A stretch of 42,124 nucleotides of DNA. Origin: Alistipes sp. (lineage in GTDB: Bacteria > Bacteroidota > Bacteroidia > Bacteroidales > Rikenellaceae). Under the pieces are notes generated by a model. The model saw only the letters and a program-made list of their open reading frames with translations, was not told the origin of the DNA and ran no database searches. A program made the translations under genes and the position numbers. Positions 34,698 through 42,124 of the stretch are shown here, piece by piece. Location of the stretch: contig JAFQOR010000016.1 of the NCBI GenBank assembly GCA_017403125.1, positions 1-42,124 of the forward strand. The letters are read 5' to 3'. How positions within the stretch are numbered: the stretch's first letter is position 1; the number at the start of each line of letters is the position of its first letter.

Positions 34698-37370
34698 ATG
34701 CACACCCTATACGATATCATAGAGTTGGTACGTCGCGGCGAGAGAGTATCGGCAGAGGATGCCGTGACGCTATGGCGCGAAGCCCCGCTGTGGGTACTTG
34801 GCGAACTTGCTACGGAGCGCAAACGCAAATGTAGCGGCGATATGGTCTTCTTCAACCGCAATATACATATCGAACCTACGAACATATGTCTTTTCAACTG
34901 CGAGTTCTGCTCATTCCGCCGTCGCGAGGGCGATGCCGACGCATGGTATATGACACTCGACGAGGTCGTAGCACGCGCAGCCGAGATGAAGGATAGCGAC
35001 ATAACAGAGGTTCATATCGTTGGTGGCGTACATCCGACACATACGCTCGATAGCTACTGCGACATGATTCGTGGCGTGAAGAGCGTGCTGCCAAACGTCA
35101 CGGTTAAGGCATATACCGCCGTCGAGATTCTCTACATGATACGCCGTGCCGAGGTCAGCATCGTCGAGGGATTAACGCGACTCAAAGATGCAGGCATGGA
35201 GTGCATACCGGGTGGCGGTGCCGAGATTTTCGACGAGGAGCTACGTAGCAAGATATGCCCCGACAAGTGCTCATCGAGTGAGTGGCTGGCTGTACACCGC
35301 GCTGCACACAACCTCGGTATCAAGACCAACTGCACGATGCTATATGGTCATATCGAGAGCATCGAGCAGCGCGTGGATCACCTCATGCGCCTGCGCAAAC
35401 TCCAAGACGAAGCCCCGGGCTTTGATGCATTCATTGCACTGAAATATCGCAGTCGCAACAACCGTATGTCCGAGGTAGGAGAGTGTAGCGTCAAGGAGGA
35501 TTTGCGTACGATAGCCATGAGTCGCATAATCTTGGATAACATACCTCATATCAAGGCATATTGGGTAGCATATGGCAAGGCAACAACGGAGATGGCTTTG
35601 GCATTTGGTGCCGACGACATCGATGGCACCATAGACAATACCACCAAGATATACTCCATGGCGGGTGGTGATGAGCGTCCGGGCATGAGCGTTGAGGAGC
35701 TATGTTCACTCGTTCGCGATGCAGGCTTTGTACCTGTCGAGCGCGATACGCACTACAACATCATCAAACGTTATGACAACTGCGATGAGGCGAAACCAAC
35801 AACCAATACCAGCCAGAAGGTTGCCGCAGCAACGGCTGCAGTGACCGCTGCAACGGCAGCAGCTGCGAGCACCACAGCCACAACAGCTGCCACGACTGCA
35901 AGTGTCGCCACAGGTGCCGTAGCAACGAGTGCCACTGCCGCAACAAAAATAGGGGCAGAGGGTGGCAAGAGGGCTACACAGAGTAGTGTTAAAGTTGCCG
36001 AAACAGTCGCCACAGCAGCTACGACAGCCGTAAAAATGGGGGCAACAGCCATCACCGAGAGCAACACAAAAAAGGATAGTGAGGATAATAGCACAATAGA
36101 GATGAAATCGGAGAAGAGACAGGGAGCTACGCAACGCAACTCCGCCAAGAGAGAGGAGGAGTCGTGGTGGGGAGCTCTTGTGGCAAAGATAAAGGGGCCG
36201 AAGCGCGATAAAGCCACAACCAAAGGCAGTGCAACAAAGAGTATAAAAGCGCCAAGTGGTGGTCGTCGCCGAGGCAAAGGCAAGGGCGGAAAGTGGCAAC
36301 GATTTTGGGATGCAACGAAGAGGGCGTACCAACGCTACACGATACTCTTCCACATACTCTTCATCTTCATCTTCCTGCTTATCCTCGTAGGAGCGCTCTA
36401 CCTTGGATTGAAGTGGGGCACACGCCATAACGAGACTACTGCCGTGCCTAACTTCATAGGCATGACACTCGACGAGGCAGAGCGTACGGCAGCAGCCGCG
36501 GAGCTACATATCGTTGTTCGCGACACGGTATTCGACGAATATGCCATGCCGGGTGAGGTTTTGGAGCAGTCGCCACGCACTTCGGATATACGCACCGTTA
36601 CCGTAAAGCCCGGTCGTAACATCTACCTCACGATAAACACCCCCAACTCCCGCATGGTCGATATGATAAACGTCTCGGGCAAGACGCTACGTAGCGCCAT
36701 CAGCGACCTTGCACGTGCAGGACTCACCATCGAGAGGCTTATCTACGAGCCCGACTACTCGCACGACAATGTTATACGTCAGCGCGTGGGCAACCGCGAG
36801 GTAACCAAGGACAATATAGCTACGTGGGGCAAGGTGCCATACAACACGGGAGTTACACTCTATGTAACATTCGCCGTAGATAAGAATAGCCGCACCACCG
36901 AGGAGCCCAACGTCGTGGGAATGACCATGCGACAGGTCAAGAGCGCACTATGGAACAAGGGATTGAACATTGGCGAGGTGCACTACGACAACAGCATTGA
37001 GGACCGTATCGACCGTCGTGACGCCCGCGTCTATATGCAGGTGCTCAACTCCGAGGTGGCCAACATACCCCGCCTCGGCGATGCCGTGTCGTTGTATCTC
37101 ACATGCGACAGCCTACTTGTGGATTCATTAGCACCGCTGGTAAAGCAACGTCTTGCGGGACAGAAGTTAGCCATAACAGAGTTCGAAACGCTGCAACCCG
37201 TAATCGATGGCGAGGAGATGCCAACCGAGGAGATGATGGGCGAAGAGTCTATTGAACAGAGTGGCAATAATAGCCTTGACTATAACTATACGGACATCCC
37301 CATGCCTACCTACGAGGACAATACATCGTTGGAGTTTTACTACGGCGACGAAGAGGATAACTTCTTCTAA
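34698..37370 (+). CDS. Aminofutalosine synthase MqnE fused to a membrane-anchored PASTA protein
   Basis: One 890-codon frame joins two proteins. Residues 1-362 form a complete MqnE: radical-SAM motif C64-x3-C68-x2-C71 (EPTNICLFNCEFCSF), EVHIVGGVHP at 104, GGGAEIF at 172 and the usual end near VERDTHYNIIKRYD. MqnE adds a radical from SAM to carboxyvinyloxybenzoate in the futalosine route to menaquinone. Residues 363-545 are a low-complexity Ala/Thr linker turning Lys/Arg-rich (GGRRRGKGKGGKWQRF). A transmembrane helix lies at about 549-572. Three PASTA-like repeats follow at about 582-648, 652-727 and 735-803 (VPNFIGMTLDEA; MVDMINVSGKTL; EPNVVGMTMRQV), then an acidic tail. Topology puts MqnE in the cytosol and PASTA in the periplasm. 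In other Bacteroidales the PASTA protein is, as I recall, a separate gene just before rluD, the position seen here. Internal ATGs (residues 447, 469) could give a separate PASTA product. Confidence 0.88.
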   Translation: MHTLYDIIELVRRGERVSAEDAVTLWREAPLWVLGELATERKRKCSGDMVFFNRNIHIEPTNICLFNCEFCSFRRREGDADAWYMTLDEVVARAAEMKDSDITEVHIVGGVHPTHTLDSYCDMIRGVKSVLPNVTVKAYTAVEILYMIRRAEVSIVEGLTRLKDAGMECIPGGGAEIFDEELRSKICPDKCSSSEWLAVHRAAHNLGIKTNCTMLYGHIESIEQRVDHLMRLRKLQDEAPGFDAFIALKYRSRNNRMSEVGECSVKEDLRTIAMSRIILDNIPHIKAYWVAYGKATTEMALAFGADDIDGTIDNTTKIYSMAGGDERPGMSVEELCSLVRDAGFVPVERDTHYNIIKRYDNCDEAKPTTNTSQKVAAATAAVTAATAAAASTTATTAATTASVATGAVATSATAATKIGAEGGKRATQSSVKVAETVATAATTAVKMGATAITESNTKKDSEDNSTIEMKSEKRQGATQRNSAKREEESWWGALVAKIKGPKRDKATTKGSATKSIKAPSGGRRRGKGKGGKWQRFWDATKRAYQRYTILFHILFIFIFLLILVGALYLGLKWGTRHNETTAVPNFIGMTLDEAERTAAAAELHIVVRDTVFDEYAMPGEVLEQSPRTSDIRTVTVKPGRNIYLTINTPNSRMVDMINVSGKTLRSAISDLARAGLTIERLIYEPDYSHDNVIRQRVGNREVTKDNIATWGKVPYNTGVTLYVTFAVDKNSRTTEEPNVVGMTMRQVKSALWNKGLNIGEVHYDNSIEDRIDRRDARVYMQVLNSEVANIPRLGDAVSLYLTCDSLLVDSLAPLVKQRLAGQKLAITEFETLQPVIDGEEMPTEEMMGEESIEQSGNNSLDYNYTDIPMPTYEDNTSLEFYYGDEEDNFF

Positions 37371-37410
37371 TGCAGAGGACAATAATCACAAAAAAAAACA
37401 GACTACACAG

Positions 37411-38511
37411 GTGACCGATAGAGATAGTATTAGCCAAGAGCTCCTGCTCGACGAACAGATTGACTCGACAGCAGCAGAGCTTATGGACGAGGGCGACGAG
37501 ATGTACGAGCACTTCTCGCTCACGGTAGATAAGGGGCAGTCGCTCATGCGCCTCGACAAGTTCCTGACAGCACGTTTGGAGCACACCTCGCGCAACCGCA
37601 TACAATCTGCTGCCGACAACCAGAGCATCTTGGTCAATGGCAAGCCACAGAAGTCGAGTTATAAGGTAAAACCCCTCGACCAGATATCTATTGTTATGCC
37701 ATATCCCCGACGCGAGTCGGAGATAACACCCGAAAATATTCCACTCGACATCGTCTTTGAAGATGACGATATCATCGTGGTAAACAAGCCGGCAGGCATG
37801 GTCGTACATCCCGGCGTAGGCAACCACAGCGGCACGCTGGTACACGCCTTGGCATACCACCTACGCGATATTCCGATGTTCGCCGAGGGTAATGCTCGCG
37901 CAGGACTTGTTCACCGTATCGACAAGGATACATCCGGGCTGCTCGTAGTTGCCAAGAGCGAGCGAGCTCATACCTCTTTGGCAAAGCAGTTCTTCGACCA
38001 CACCATATATCGCCGCTACGTAGCTCTGGTCTGGGGCAATATCGCCGAGGACGAGGGTACGATTACGGGACACATAGGTCGCAATCCCAAAGATAGGTTG
38101 CAGATGTATGTCTTTGCCGACGGCTCGGATGGCAAGCACGCCGTAACACACTTCAAGGTGTTGCGCCGCTATGGATACGTAACACTGGTTGAGTGTCGCC
38201 TCGAAACGGGACGCACGCACCAGATACGTGTTCACATGTCGTGGCAGGGGCACCCACTATTCAATGACGAGCGTTATGGCGGCAACCGCATATTGAAGGG
38301 CACAACATTCATGAAGTACAAGCAGTTCATCGAAAATTGCTTCAAGCTTATACCTCGACAGTCGTTACATGCACGAGCCTTGGGCTTCGACCACCCCGTG
38401 ACGGGCAAATATGTGCAGTTCGAGTCGGAGCTACCCAACGACTTCAAGGCCGTTCTTGCGAAGTGGGATACCTACACCGATGCTGTGGGGCTCGACCCCG
38501 ACGAGATTTAG
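37411..38511 (+). CDS. rluD: RluA/RluD-family 23S rRNA pseudouridine synthase
   Basis: The 366-residue protein (GTG start at 37411) has an S4 RNA-binding domain (LDKFLTARLEHTSRNRIQSA) and the catalytic HRIDKDTSGLLVVAK motif, plus GRTHQIRVHMSWQGHPLFND. It isomerises uridine to pseudouridine in 23S rRNA, probably at the helix-69 positions. The start is unclear. The ATG at 37370 overlaps the stop of the preceding gene (TAATG) but is one base out of frame because of a nine-A run at 37390-37398; one extra A, or a -1 slip on A AAA AAC, would join it to this frame. GTG 37411 and in-frame ATGs near 37483 and 37501 are alternatives; everything from about 37505 is needed for the S4 domain. Confidence 0.9.
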   Translation: MTDRDSISQELLLDEQIDSTAAELMDEGDEMYEHFSLTVDKGQSLMRLDKFLTARLEHTSRNRIQSAADNQSILVNGKPQKSSYKVKPLDQISIVMPYPRRESEITPENIPLDIVFEDDDIIVVNKPAGMVVHPGVGNHSGTLVHALAYHLRDIPMFAEGNARAGLVHRIDKDTSGLLVVAKSERAHTSLAKQFFDHTIYRRYVALVWGNIAEDEGTITGHIGRNPKDRLQMYVFADGSDGKHAVTHFKVLRRYGYVTLVECRLETGRTHQIRVHMSWQGHPLFNDERYGGNRILKGTTFMKYKQFIENCFKLIPRQSLHARALGFDHPVTGKYVQFESELPNDFKAVLAKWDTYTDAVGLDPDEI

Positions 38512-38556
38512 TCCGTAGCAAATGCGGCTGAACATAATACTAAAAGATGAAAGCCT

Positions 38557-40347
38557 ATGTTTCTACCAACAACCATAAAGGAGGTACACGAGCGAGGATG
38601 GGATGAGTTGGATATCATCATCTTTTCGGGCGATGCCTATATCGACCACCCTGCTTTCGGGCCGGCGGTAATAGGTCGTATCCTCGAAGCCGAAGGCTAC
38701 CGCGTAGGTATTGTACCCCAGCCCAATTGGCGCGACGACCTCCGCGACTTCAAGAAGTTAGGCAAACCTCGTCTCTTCTTTGCCGTGAGTGCCGGCGCCA
38801 TGGACTCTATGGTAAACCACTATACGGCAAATCTACGACTTCGTAGCAACGATGCCTACACTCCGGGGGGCAAAGCGGGATTTCGCCCCGACCGCACAGT
38901 AGATACTTATAGCAAGATTCTAAAACGACTATACCCCCATACGCCTGTGGTCATCGGAGGTATAGAGGCATCGCTGCGTCGCCTCACCCACTACGACTAT
39001 TGGAGCGACAAGCTACAACAATCCATACTCGCCACAAGTGGCGCCGACCTGCTCATCTACGGCATGGGCGACAAGGTTATCCGTGAGGTGGCACGCGCCA
39101 TGCGCAATGGATTCAACATGAAGCTACTACGAGGTTTGCGCCAAGTGGGCTTCGTGGCAGACAAAGAGTATGTCGAGAAGCTATATAGCGGAAAGAGTAT
39201 CGTTCTGAACTCGTATGAGAGGTGCTGTGAGGATAAGCATTGCTTTGGCGAGAACTTCGTGCGCATGGAGACGTTGAGCAACATGATGGAGTGCGATACA
39301 ACACTCATCGAGCCCACGGGCGATAGGTTTGTAGTTATAACACCTCCACACGCCACGCTGACAACCGAGGAGCTCGACCGCTCGTTCGACCTACCCTATG
39401 AGCGCGCACCGCACCCACGCTATCGCAACCGAGGCGACATCCCGGCATGGGAGATGATTAAGCACTCGATAAACATCCACCGCGGATGCTTTGGAGGCTG
39501 CTCATTCTGCACCATTTCGGCACATCAAGGCAAGTTCATAAACTCCCGTTCGGAGCGTTCGATACTCGCCGAGGTGAAGCACATGACCGAGATGCCCGAC
39601 TTCAAGGGCACCATATCCGACATTGGCGCCCCCTCGGCAAACATGTACCGCATGCGAGGCAAGGACGAAACGTTGTGCAAACGCTGTAAGCGCCCTTCGT
39701 GCCTACATCCCAAGCTATGCCCCAACATGAATAACGACCATAGGCCCCTTATCGAACTATATCACAAGATTTGTAGCATCAAGGGGGTGAAACATGCCTA
39801 CATAGGCAGCGGCATACGCTACGACCTGTTTGACGACTCAAACTACTTCGATATCGTGGTCAAGAATCACACCTCGGGGCGCTTGAAGGTTGCCCCCGAA
39901 CATACCGAGGAGCATGTGCTACGCCTTATGCGTAAGCCCTCGTTCGAGATGTTCGAGGAGCTAAATCGCCGCTTTACAACGATATGCCGACGCGAGGGAG
40001 TGAGATACCAACTTATACCCTACTTCATTTCGTCGCATCCCGGATGCAGCGAACGCGATATGCAGTCGCTATCGCACAAGGTGTTAGGACGCCTTAACTT
40101 CACATTAGAGCAGGTACAAGACCTTACGCCTACACCCATGACACTCTCCTCAACAATGTTCTACATGGGAGAGAATCCCTATACGGGCGAGAAGGTGTAT
40201 GTTGCCCGTTCGCAAGACGAGAAACGCCGCCAGAAGGCATACTTCTTCGACGAGAAGCCACGTATGCACAGCTCAAATGGCGTAGCTAAACGAGCAACAC
40301 ACAACGATAAGCCGAGGCCACAATTTAGACCTAAAACACGCAAATAG
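38557..40347 (+). CDS. ygiQ: YgiQ family radical SAM protein
   Basis: The 596-residue protein starts with the YgiQ N-terminal domain (LDIIIFSGDAYIDHPAFG) and a B12-binding-like fold. The radical-SAM motif is C311-x3-C315-x2-C318 (HRGCFGGCSFCTI). A second cysteine group (C374, C377, C382, C388) lies in the middle of the SAM barrel and is typical of the family. The C-terminal tail is basic (KPRPQFRPKTRK). The reaction catalysed is not established to my knowledge. It lies 45 bp after rluD in the same direction and may be the last gene of the lptG-mqnE/PASTA-rluD run, followed by a hairpin at 40361-40388. Confidence 0.95.
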   Translation: MFLPTTIKEVHERGWDELDIIIFSGDAYIDHPAFGPAVIGRILEAEGYRVGIVPQPNWRDDLRDFKKLGKPRLFFAVSAGAMDSMVNHYTANLRLRSNDAYTPGGKAGFRPDRTVDTYSKILKRLYPHTPVVIGGIEASLRRLTHYDYWSDKLQQSILATSGADLLIYGMGDKVIREVARAMRNGFNMKLLRGLRQVGFVADKEYVEKLYSGKSIVLNSYERCCEDKHCFGENFVRMETLSNMMECDTTLIEPTGDRFVVITPPHATLTTEELDRSFDLPYERAPHPRYRNRGDIPAWEMIKHSINIHRGCFGGCSFCTISAHQGKFINSRSERSILAEVKHMTEMPDFKGTISDIGAPSANMYRMRGKDETLCKRCKRPSCLHPKLCPNMNNDHRPLIELYHKICSIKGVKHAYIGSGIRYDLFDDSNYFDIVVKNHTSGRLKVAPEHTEEHVLRLMRKPSFEMFEELNRRFTTICRREGVRYQLIPYFISSHPGCSERDMQSLSHKVLGRLNFTLEQVQDLTPTPMTLSSTMFYMGENPYTGEKVYVARSQDEKRRQKAYFFDEKPRMHSSNGVAKRATHNDKPRPQFRPKTRK

Positions 40348-40360
40348 CGACATCAAGAGG

Positions 40361-40393
40361 GAGGTTACGATATATATTTTCGTACCTCTTTGT
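40361..40393 (+). terminator. Probable terminator after ygiQ
   Basis: GAGGTTACGA (40361-40370) pairs with TCGTACCTC (40380-40388) with one bulged base, followed by TTTGTA. The T-tract is short, so confidence is moderate. Confidence 0.5.
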
Positions 40394-40605
40394 ATATTAG
40401 GTAGTTGTGCGCGTTACGAAATTCAAGGTCACAAGTTGGTTACCAGCAGTACAACTGCATGACTATCCATCCAAGCGACATCGGTTTTGCTATTGATTAG
40501 AGCACAAGTTACCCCCTTTTGGCCCTCAAAGAACGATAAGTTTAATGCAAAGGTGCGTACATTATTTGATATAAACAAGTTTAATCACAACCATTTAATA
40601 TCATT
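40394..40605. other. Intergenic stretch without recognised content
   Basis: This 212-bp gap lies between the convergent ygiQ (+) and the secreted-protein gene (-). It has no open frame of note, no tRNA-like fold and no strong inverted repeat. The last 60 bases are AT-rich. It could hold decayed sequence, but I cannot identify a parent. Confidence 0.5.
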
Positions 40606-41574
40606 TTATGGGAAATAAGTATTAGGTTCACTTTCCGTTATTCTCAGATACAAATCAGCCACCGCCGCCGCATTGTTGCCCGACTTGTTGAGCGCATCGA
40701 ATGCTGCATTGCCTGTTACGCTCGGCATCTTTGCTTTGGCGGCATCGGACGTAGTTGCAAACTGCATCAGATATTTCAATTCGCCCTGACAGTTGTGAAT
40801 CACCTCCGTCCAGATACGATATGCCGCTGTATTGTATTCAATCTCCAACTGTATTAGGTATTGCTGCTGGGCATCGTACTGCTCTTTGGTTATCGACTTG
40901 GTCATAACATCGTCAAGACCATATATCAGTTTAGGTCTGGCCGCCATATATTTATCATACTCGATCAATATACGTCTATTGGCATCATCTTCCCACTCAG
41001 CAGCCTTTTTCTCATATAACATCATATGCTCCATATACGCCATATCAGCCTCTTGCGATGCTTTTATCGCATTGGCATCTATCTGTGGCATATTGACCGG
41101 GGGCTGCGTATCAAGCCCTATACTGTTTGCCATTGCAGCAATATCGTTGGGATTGAGTCCAGCCTCCTGCATTTTCTTCATTATAAACTCCTCAGACTCC
41201 TTGTCGTCCATCTTCGATATTTTCATTATGTCAGCCTCCGTAAGGTTTAATTTCTGCATCAGCATCCCCATCATTTCCATGCCTTTTGCGGCCTGATCCA
41301 TACGCTGTGACATCTGCTGAATCTCTTTCATCTGCTCTGCTTGAACATCTCTAATGTCGTCCTCTGAGATATTCTCTGCTGTGGCCGCTACTATCTTTTT
41401 TAGCGCACTTCTCAACTCCTCAATCTTGGTTAAGAATGCCTCTGTATGGCCGTTTTTTCCCCACTGTTCAGGCGTGGGCAATGGGGGAGTATTTGCTATC
41501 ACTGCTTCGGGAGTCATTTGTGCCGCAGCCAACATCGGCAACGCAGCAAATAGTAAAATAACAAACTTTTTCAT
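40606..41574 (-). CDS. Secreted methionine-rich helical protein, unknown
   Basis: The 322-residue protein has a clear signal peptide (MKKFVILLFAALPMLAAAQ, cleavage near residue 18). The mature part is rich in Met, Gln and Glu with a predicted helical/coiled stretch at about 75-115 (EQMKEIQQMSQRMDQAAKGM) and little beta character. The end of the chain (YLRITESEPNTYFP) has no sorting signal that I recognise. I do not recognise a family. It is monocistronic on the minus strand and converges on ygiQ. No TAnnTTTG element is obvious upstream. Periplasmic location is inferred from the signal peptide alone. Confidence 0.75.
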   Translation of the reverse strand: MKKFVILLFAALPMLAAAQMTPEAVIANTPPLPTPEQWGKNGHTEAFLTKIEELRSALKKIVAATAENISEDDIRDVQAEQMKEIQQMSQRMDQAAKGMEMMGMLMQKLNLTEADIMKISKMDDKESEEFIMKKMQEAGLNPNDIAAMANSIGLDTQPPVNMPQIDANAIKASQEADMAYMEHMMLYEKKAAEWEDDANRRILIEYDKYMAARPKLIYGLDDVMTKSITKEQYDAQQQYLIQLEIEYNTAAYRIWTEVIHNCQGELKYLMQFATTSDAAKAKMPSVTGNAAFDALNKSGNNAAAVADLYLRITESEPNTYFP

Positions 41575-41678
41575 AATTATCTATTGTTGTTTATATGGTA
41601 TAGACCAAAAAGGGTCATTCAGAACATCTATGCGATATCTGCGGCAAAATCGGCTATAACCTTCGTTTTGCTACAAAG

Positions 41679-41710
41679 GGAGGTGACTCAAAAGTTAATT
41701 AGCCACCTCC
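41679..41710. terminator. Hairpin between two minus-strand genes
   Basis: GGAGGTG (41679-41685) pairs with CACCTCC (41704-41710), extended by CT/AG after one mismatch. It lies downstream of the small gene at 41863-42105 and may end its transcript; the minus-strand tail (CTTTGTAG) is only weakly T-rich. Confidence 0.45.
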
Positions 41711-41721
41711 ATTTTGTTATA

Positions 41722-41839
41722 AGGTTGAATAAAAAGATGTAGTTTTAGGCCTGCGATGCCCGAAAAAGCGGAGTTTACTGAGCGTAAATGAGCATTTTGA
41801 GGGCGAGCATAACGACAAAATACACTTTTTATTCAGCCT
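41722..41839. repeat. 118-bp element with terminal inverted repeats (MITE- or REP-like)
   Basis: The ends are near-perfect 15-bp inverted repeats: AGGTTGAATAAAAAG at 41722-41736 and CTTTTTATTCAGCCT at 41825-41839 (one mismatch), with further partial pairing inside (TGTAGTTTT against AAAATACA). A central palindrome TTTAC-TGAGC-GTAAA sits at 41774-41788. There is no open frame inside. This layout suggests a non-autonomous mobile or dispersed palindromic element. No transposase is in the window, and a flanking target duplication is not evident. Confidence 0.6.
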
Positions 41840-41862
41840 CATCATAACCCATTAAATACATA

Positions 41863-42105
41863 CTAGTATGCGTTCGCCATAGACTCATAGAGTGCACGGA
41901 GTTCATCTCTTGTCACACCTTCGAAATCCTCCGTTTCATCGATGGTGACAGTTCTACCCGATTTGCTAATTTCGTCGTACATTTGACGATACGACTCATA
42001 AAATATCTCTGCAAGCTCAGCCGACGAAAATTCGTAGCGCGCAATAGCCTCGATACAATATCCATCGCTGTTGAATTTGCATGTATAGGTAACGATATAA
42101 GCCAT
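41863..42105 (-). CDS. Small protein of unknown function
   Basis: The 80-residue open frame (MAYIVTYTCKFNSDGYCIEA at its start) has an alternating hydrophobic beta-like N-terminus and an acidic helical C-terminus (ETEDFEGVTRDELRALYES). No signal peptide, membrane segment or known motif is seen. Its composition looks protein-like, which favours a real gene over chance. Its promoter and upstream neighbours lie beyond the right edge. Confidence 0.6.
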   Translation of the reverse strand: MAYIVTYTCKFNSDGYCIEAIARYEFSSAELAEIFYESYRQMYDEISKSGRTVTIDETEDFEGVTRDELRALYESMANAY

Positions 42106-42124
42106 ACCATAACCCCATGATTGC

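Noticed and set aside
35706-36428. A 240-codon minus-strand, cysteine-rich open frame, resembling a metallothionein-like protein
   Set aside because: It is the mirror of the Ala/Thr linker codons (GCN/ACN read backwards give Cys, Ser, Gly and Arg); a composition artefact.
37252-37410. Extended N-terminus of rluD beginning inside the PASTA gene
   Set aside because: It would overlap the PASTA frame by about 120 bp and the extra residues are unlike any RluD; a later start is more reasonable.
1-42124. CRISPR array, prophage, integrase or toxin-antitoxin module
   Set aside because: I found no regularly spaced repeats, phage-structural genes, recombinase motifs or paired small genes of these kinds.

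Overview
The window looks like a chromosomal piece of a gut-type Bacteroidales genome, most likely Rikenellaceae/Alistipes-like. This is an inference from gene content and promoter style; no 16S rRNA gene is present. Supporting signs are a SusC/SusD pair, Bacteroidota-specific families (DUF5606, DUF5689), a c-type prolyl-tRNA synthetase, lipoproteins with short Bacteroidota-type lipoboxes, and many upstream elements of the Bacteroidota sigma type (TAnnTTTG, sometimes with TTG or TTTG about 19-20 bases upstream). I see no rRNA, tRNA, CRISPR array, phage genes or intact insertion sequence. Coding density is high and most of the content is core metabolism.

Layout. 1-2343 (-) is the start of a large fused alpha-glucan enzyme (GT3 glycogen synthase followed by a GT35 phosphorylase) that runs off the left edge. 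2344-2709 holds its promoter and a palindrome-rich repeat. sdaA (-) and hemW (+) are divergent. 5380-9945 (+) is a glycogen/alpha-glucan operon: GH133-type debranching enzyme, GT4 glycosyltransferase and GH57 amylase, preceded by a good promoter and a structured leader, and closed by a bidirectional terminator shared with DUF5606-panB (-). serB (+) is followed by two tandem DUF5689 lipoproteins. recQ-rsmA (-) are divergent from a tight run lptB-aroA-aroC-prmC-recX (+), followed by a small lipoprotein, proS and a MATE exporter. 25488-31442 (-) carries an orphan susC-susD pair downstream of a secreted alkaline phosphatase. ung and tgt (+) are followed by lptG, a remarkable mqnE-PASTA fusion gene, rluD and ygiQ. 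The right end has a methionine-rich secreted protein, a 118-bp terminal-inverted-repeat element and a small unknown gene.

How the parts relate. The two alpha-glucan loci (left edge and 5380-9945) together encode elongation, phosphorolysis, debranching and probably branching or amylolysis of a storage glucan. lptB and lptG serve lipopolysaccharide export; aroA/aroC make chorismate, the precursor of the futalosine menaquinone route to which MqnE belongs.

The most unusual observation is the 890-residue open frame at 34698-37370. It joins a complete radical-SAM aminofutalosine synthase (MqnE) through an Ala/Thr-rich linker to a transmembrane helix and three PASTA repeats. This would tether a menaquinone-synthesis enzyme to a peptidoglycan-facing domain. 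Other points worth attention are the GT3-GT35 fusion, a queuine tRNA-ribosyltransferase lacking its three zinc cysteines, a divergent chorismate synthase, a slippery A-run at the start of rluD, and the inverted-repeat element at 41722-41839.
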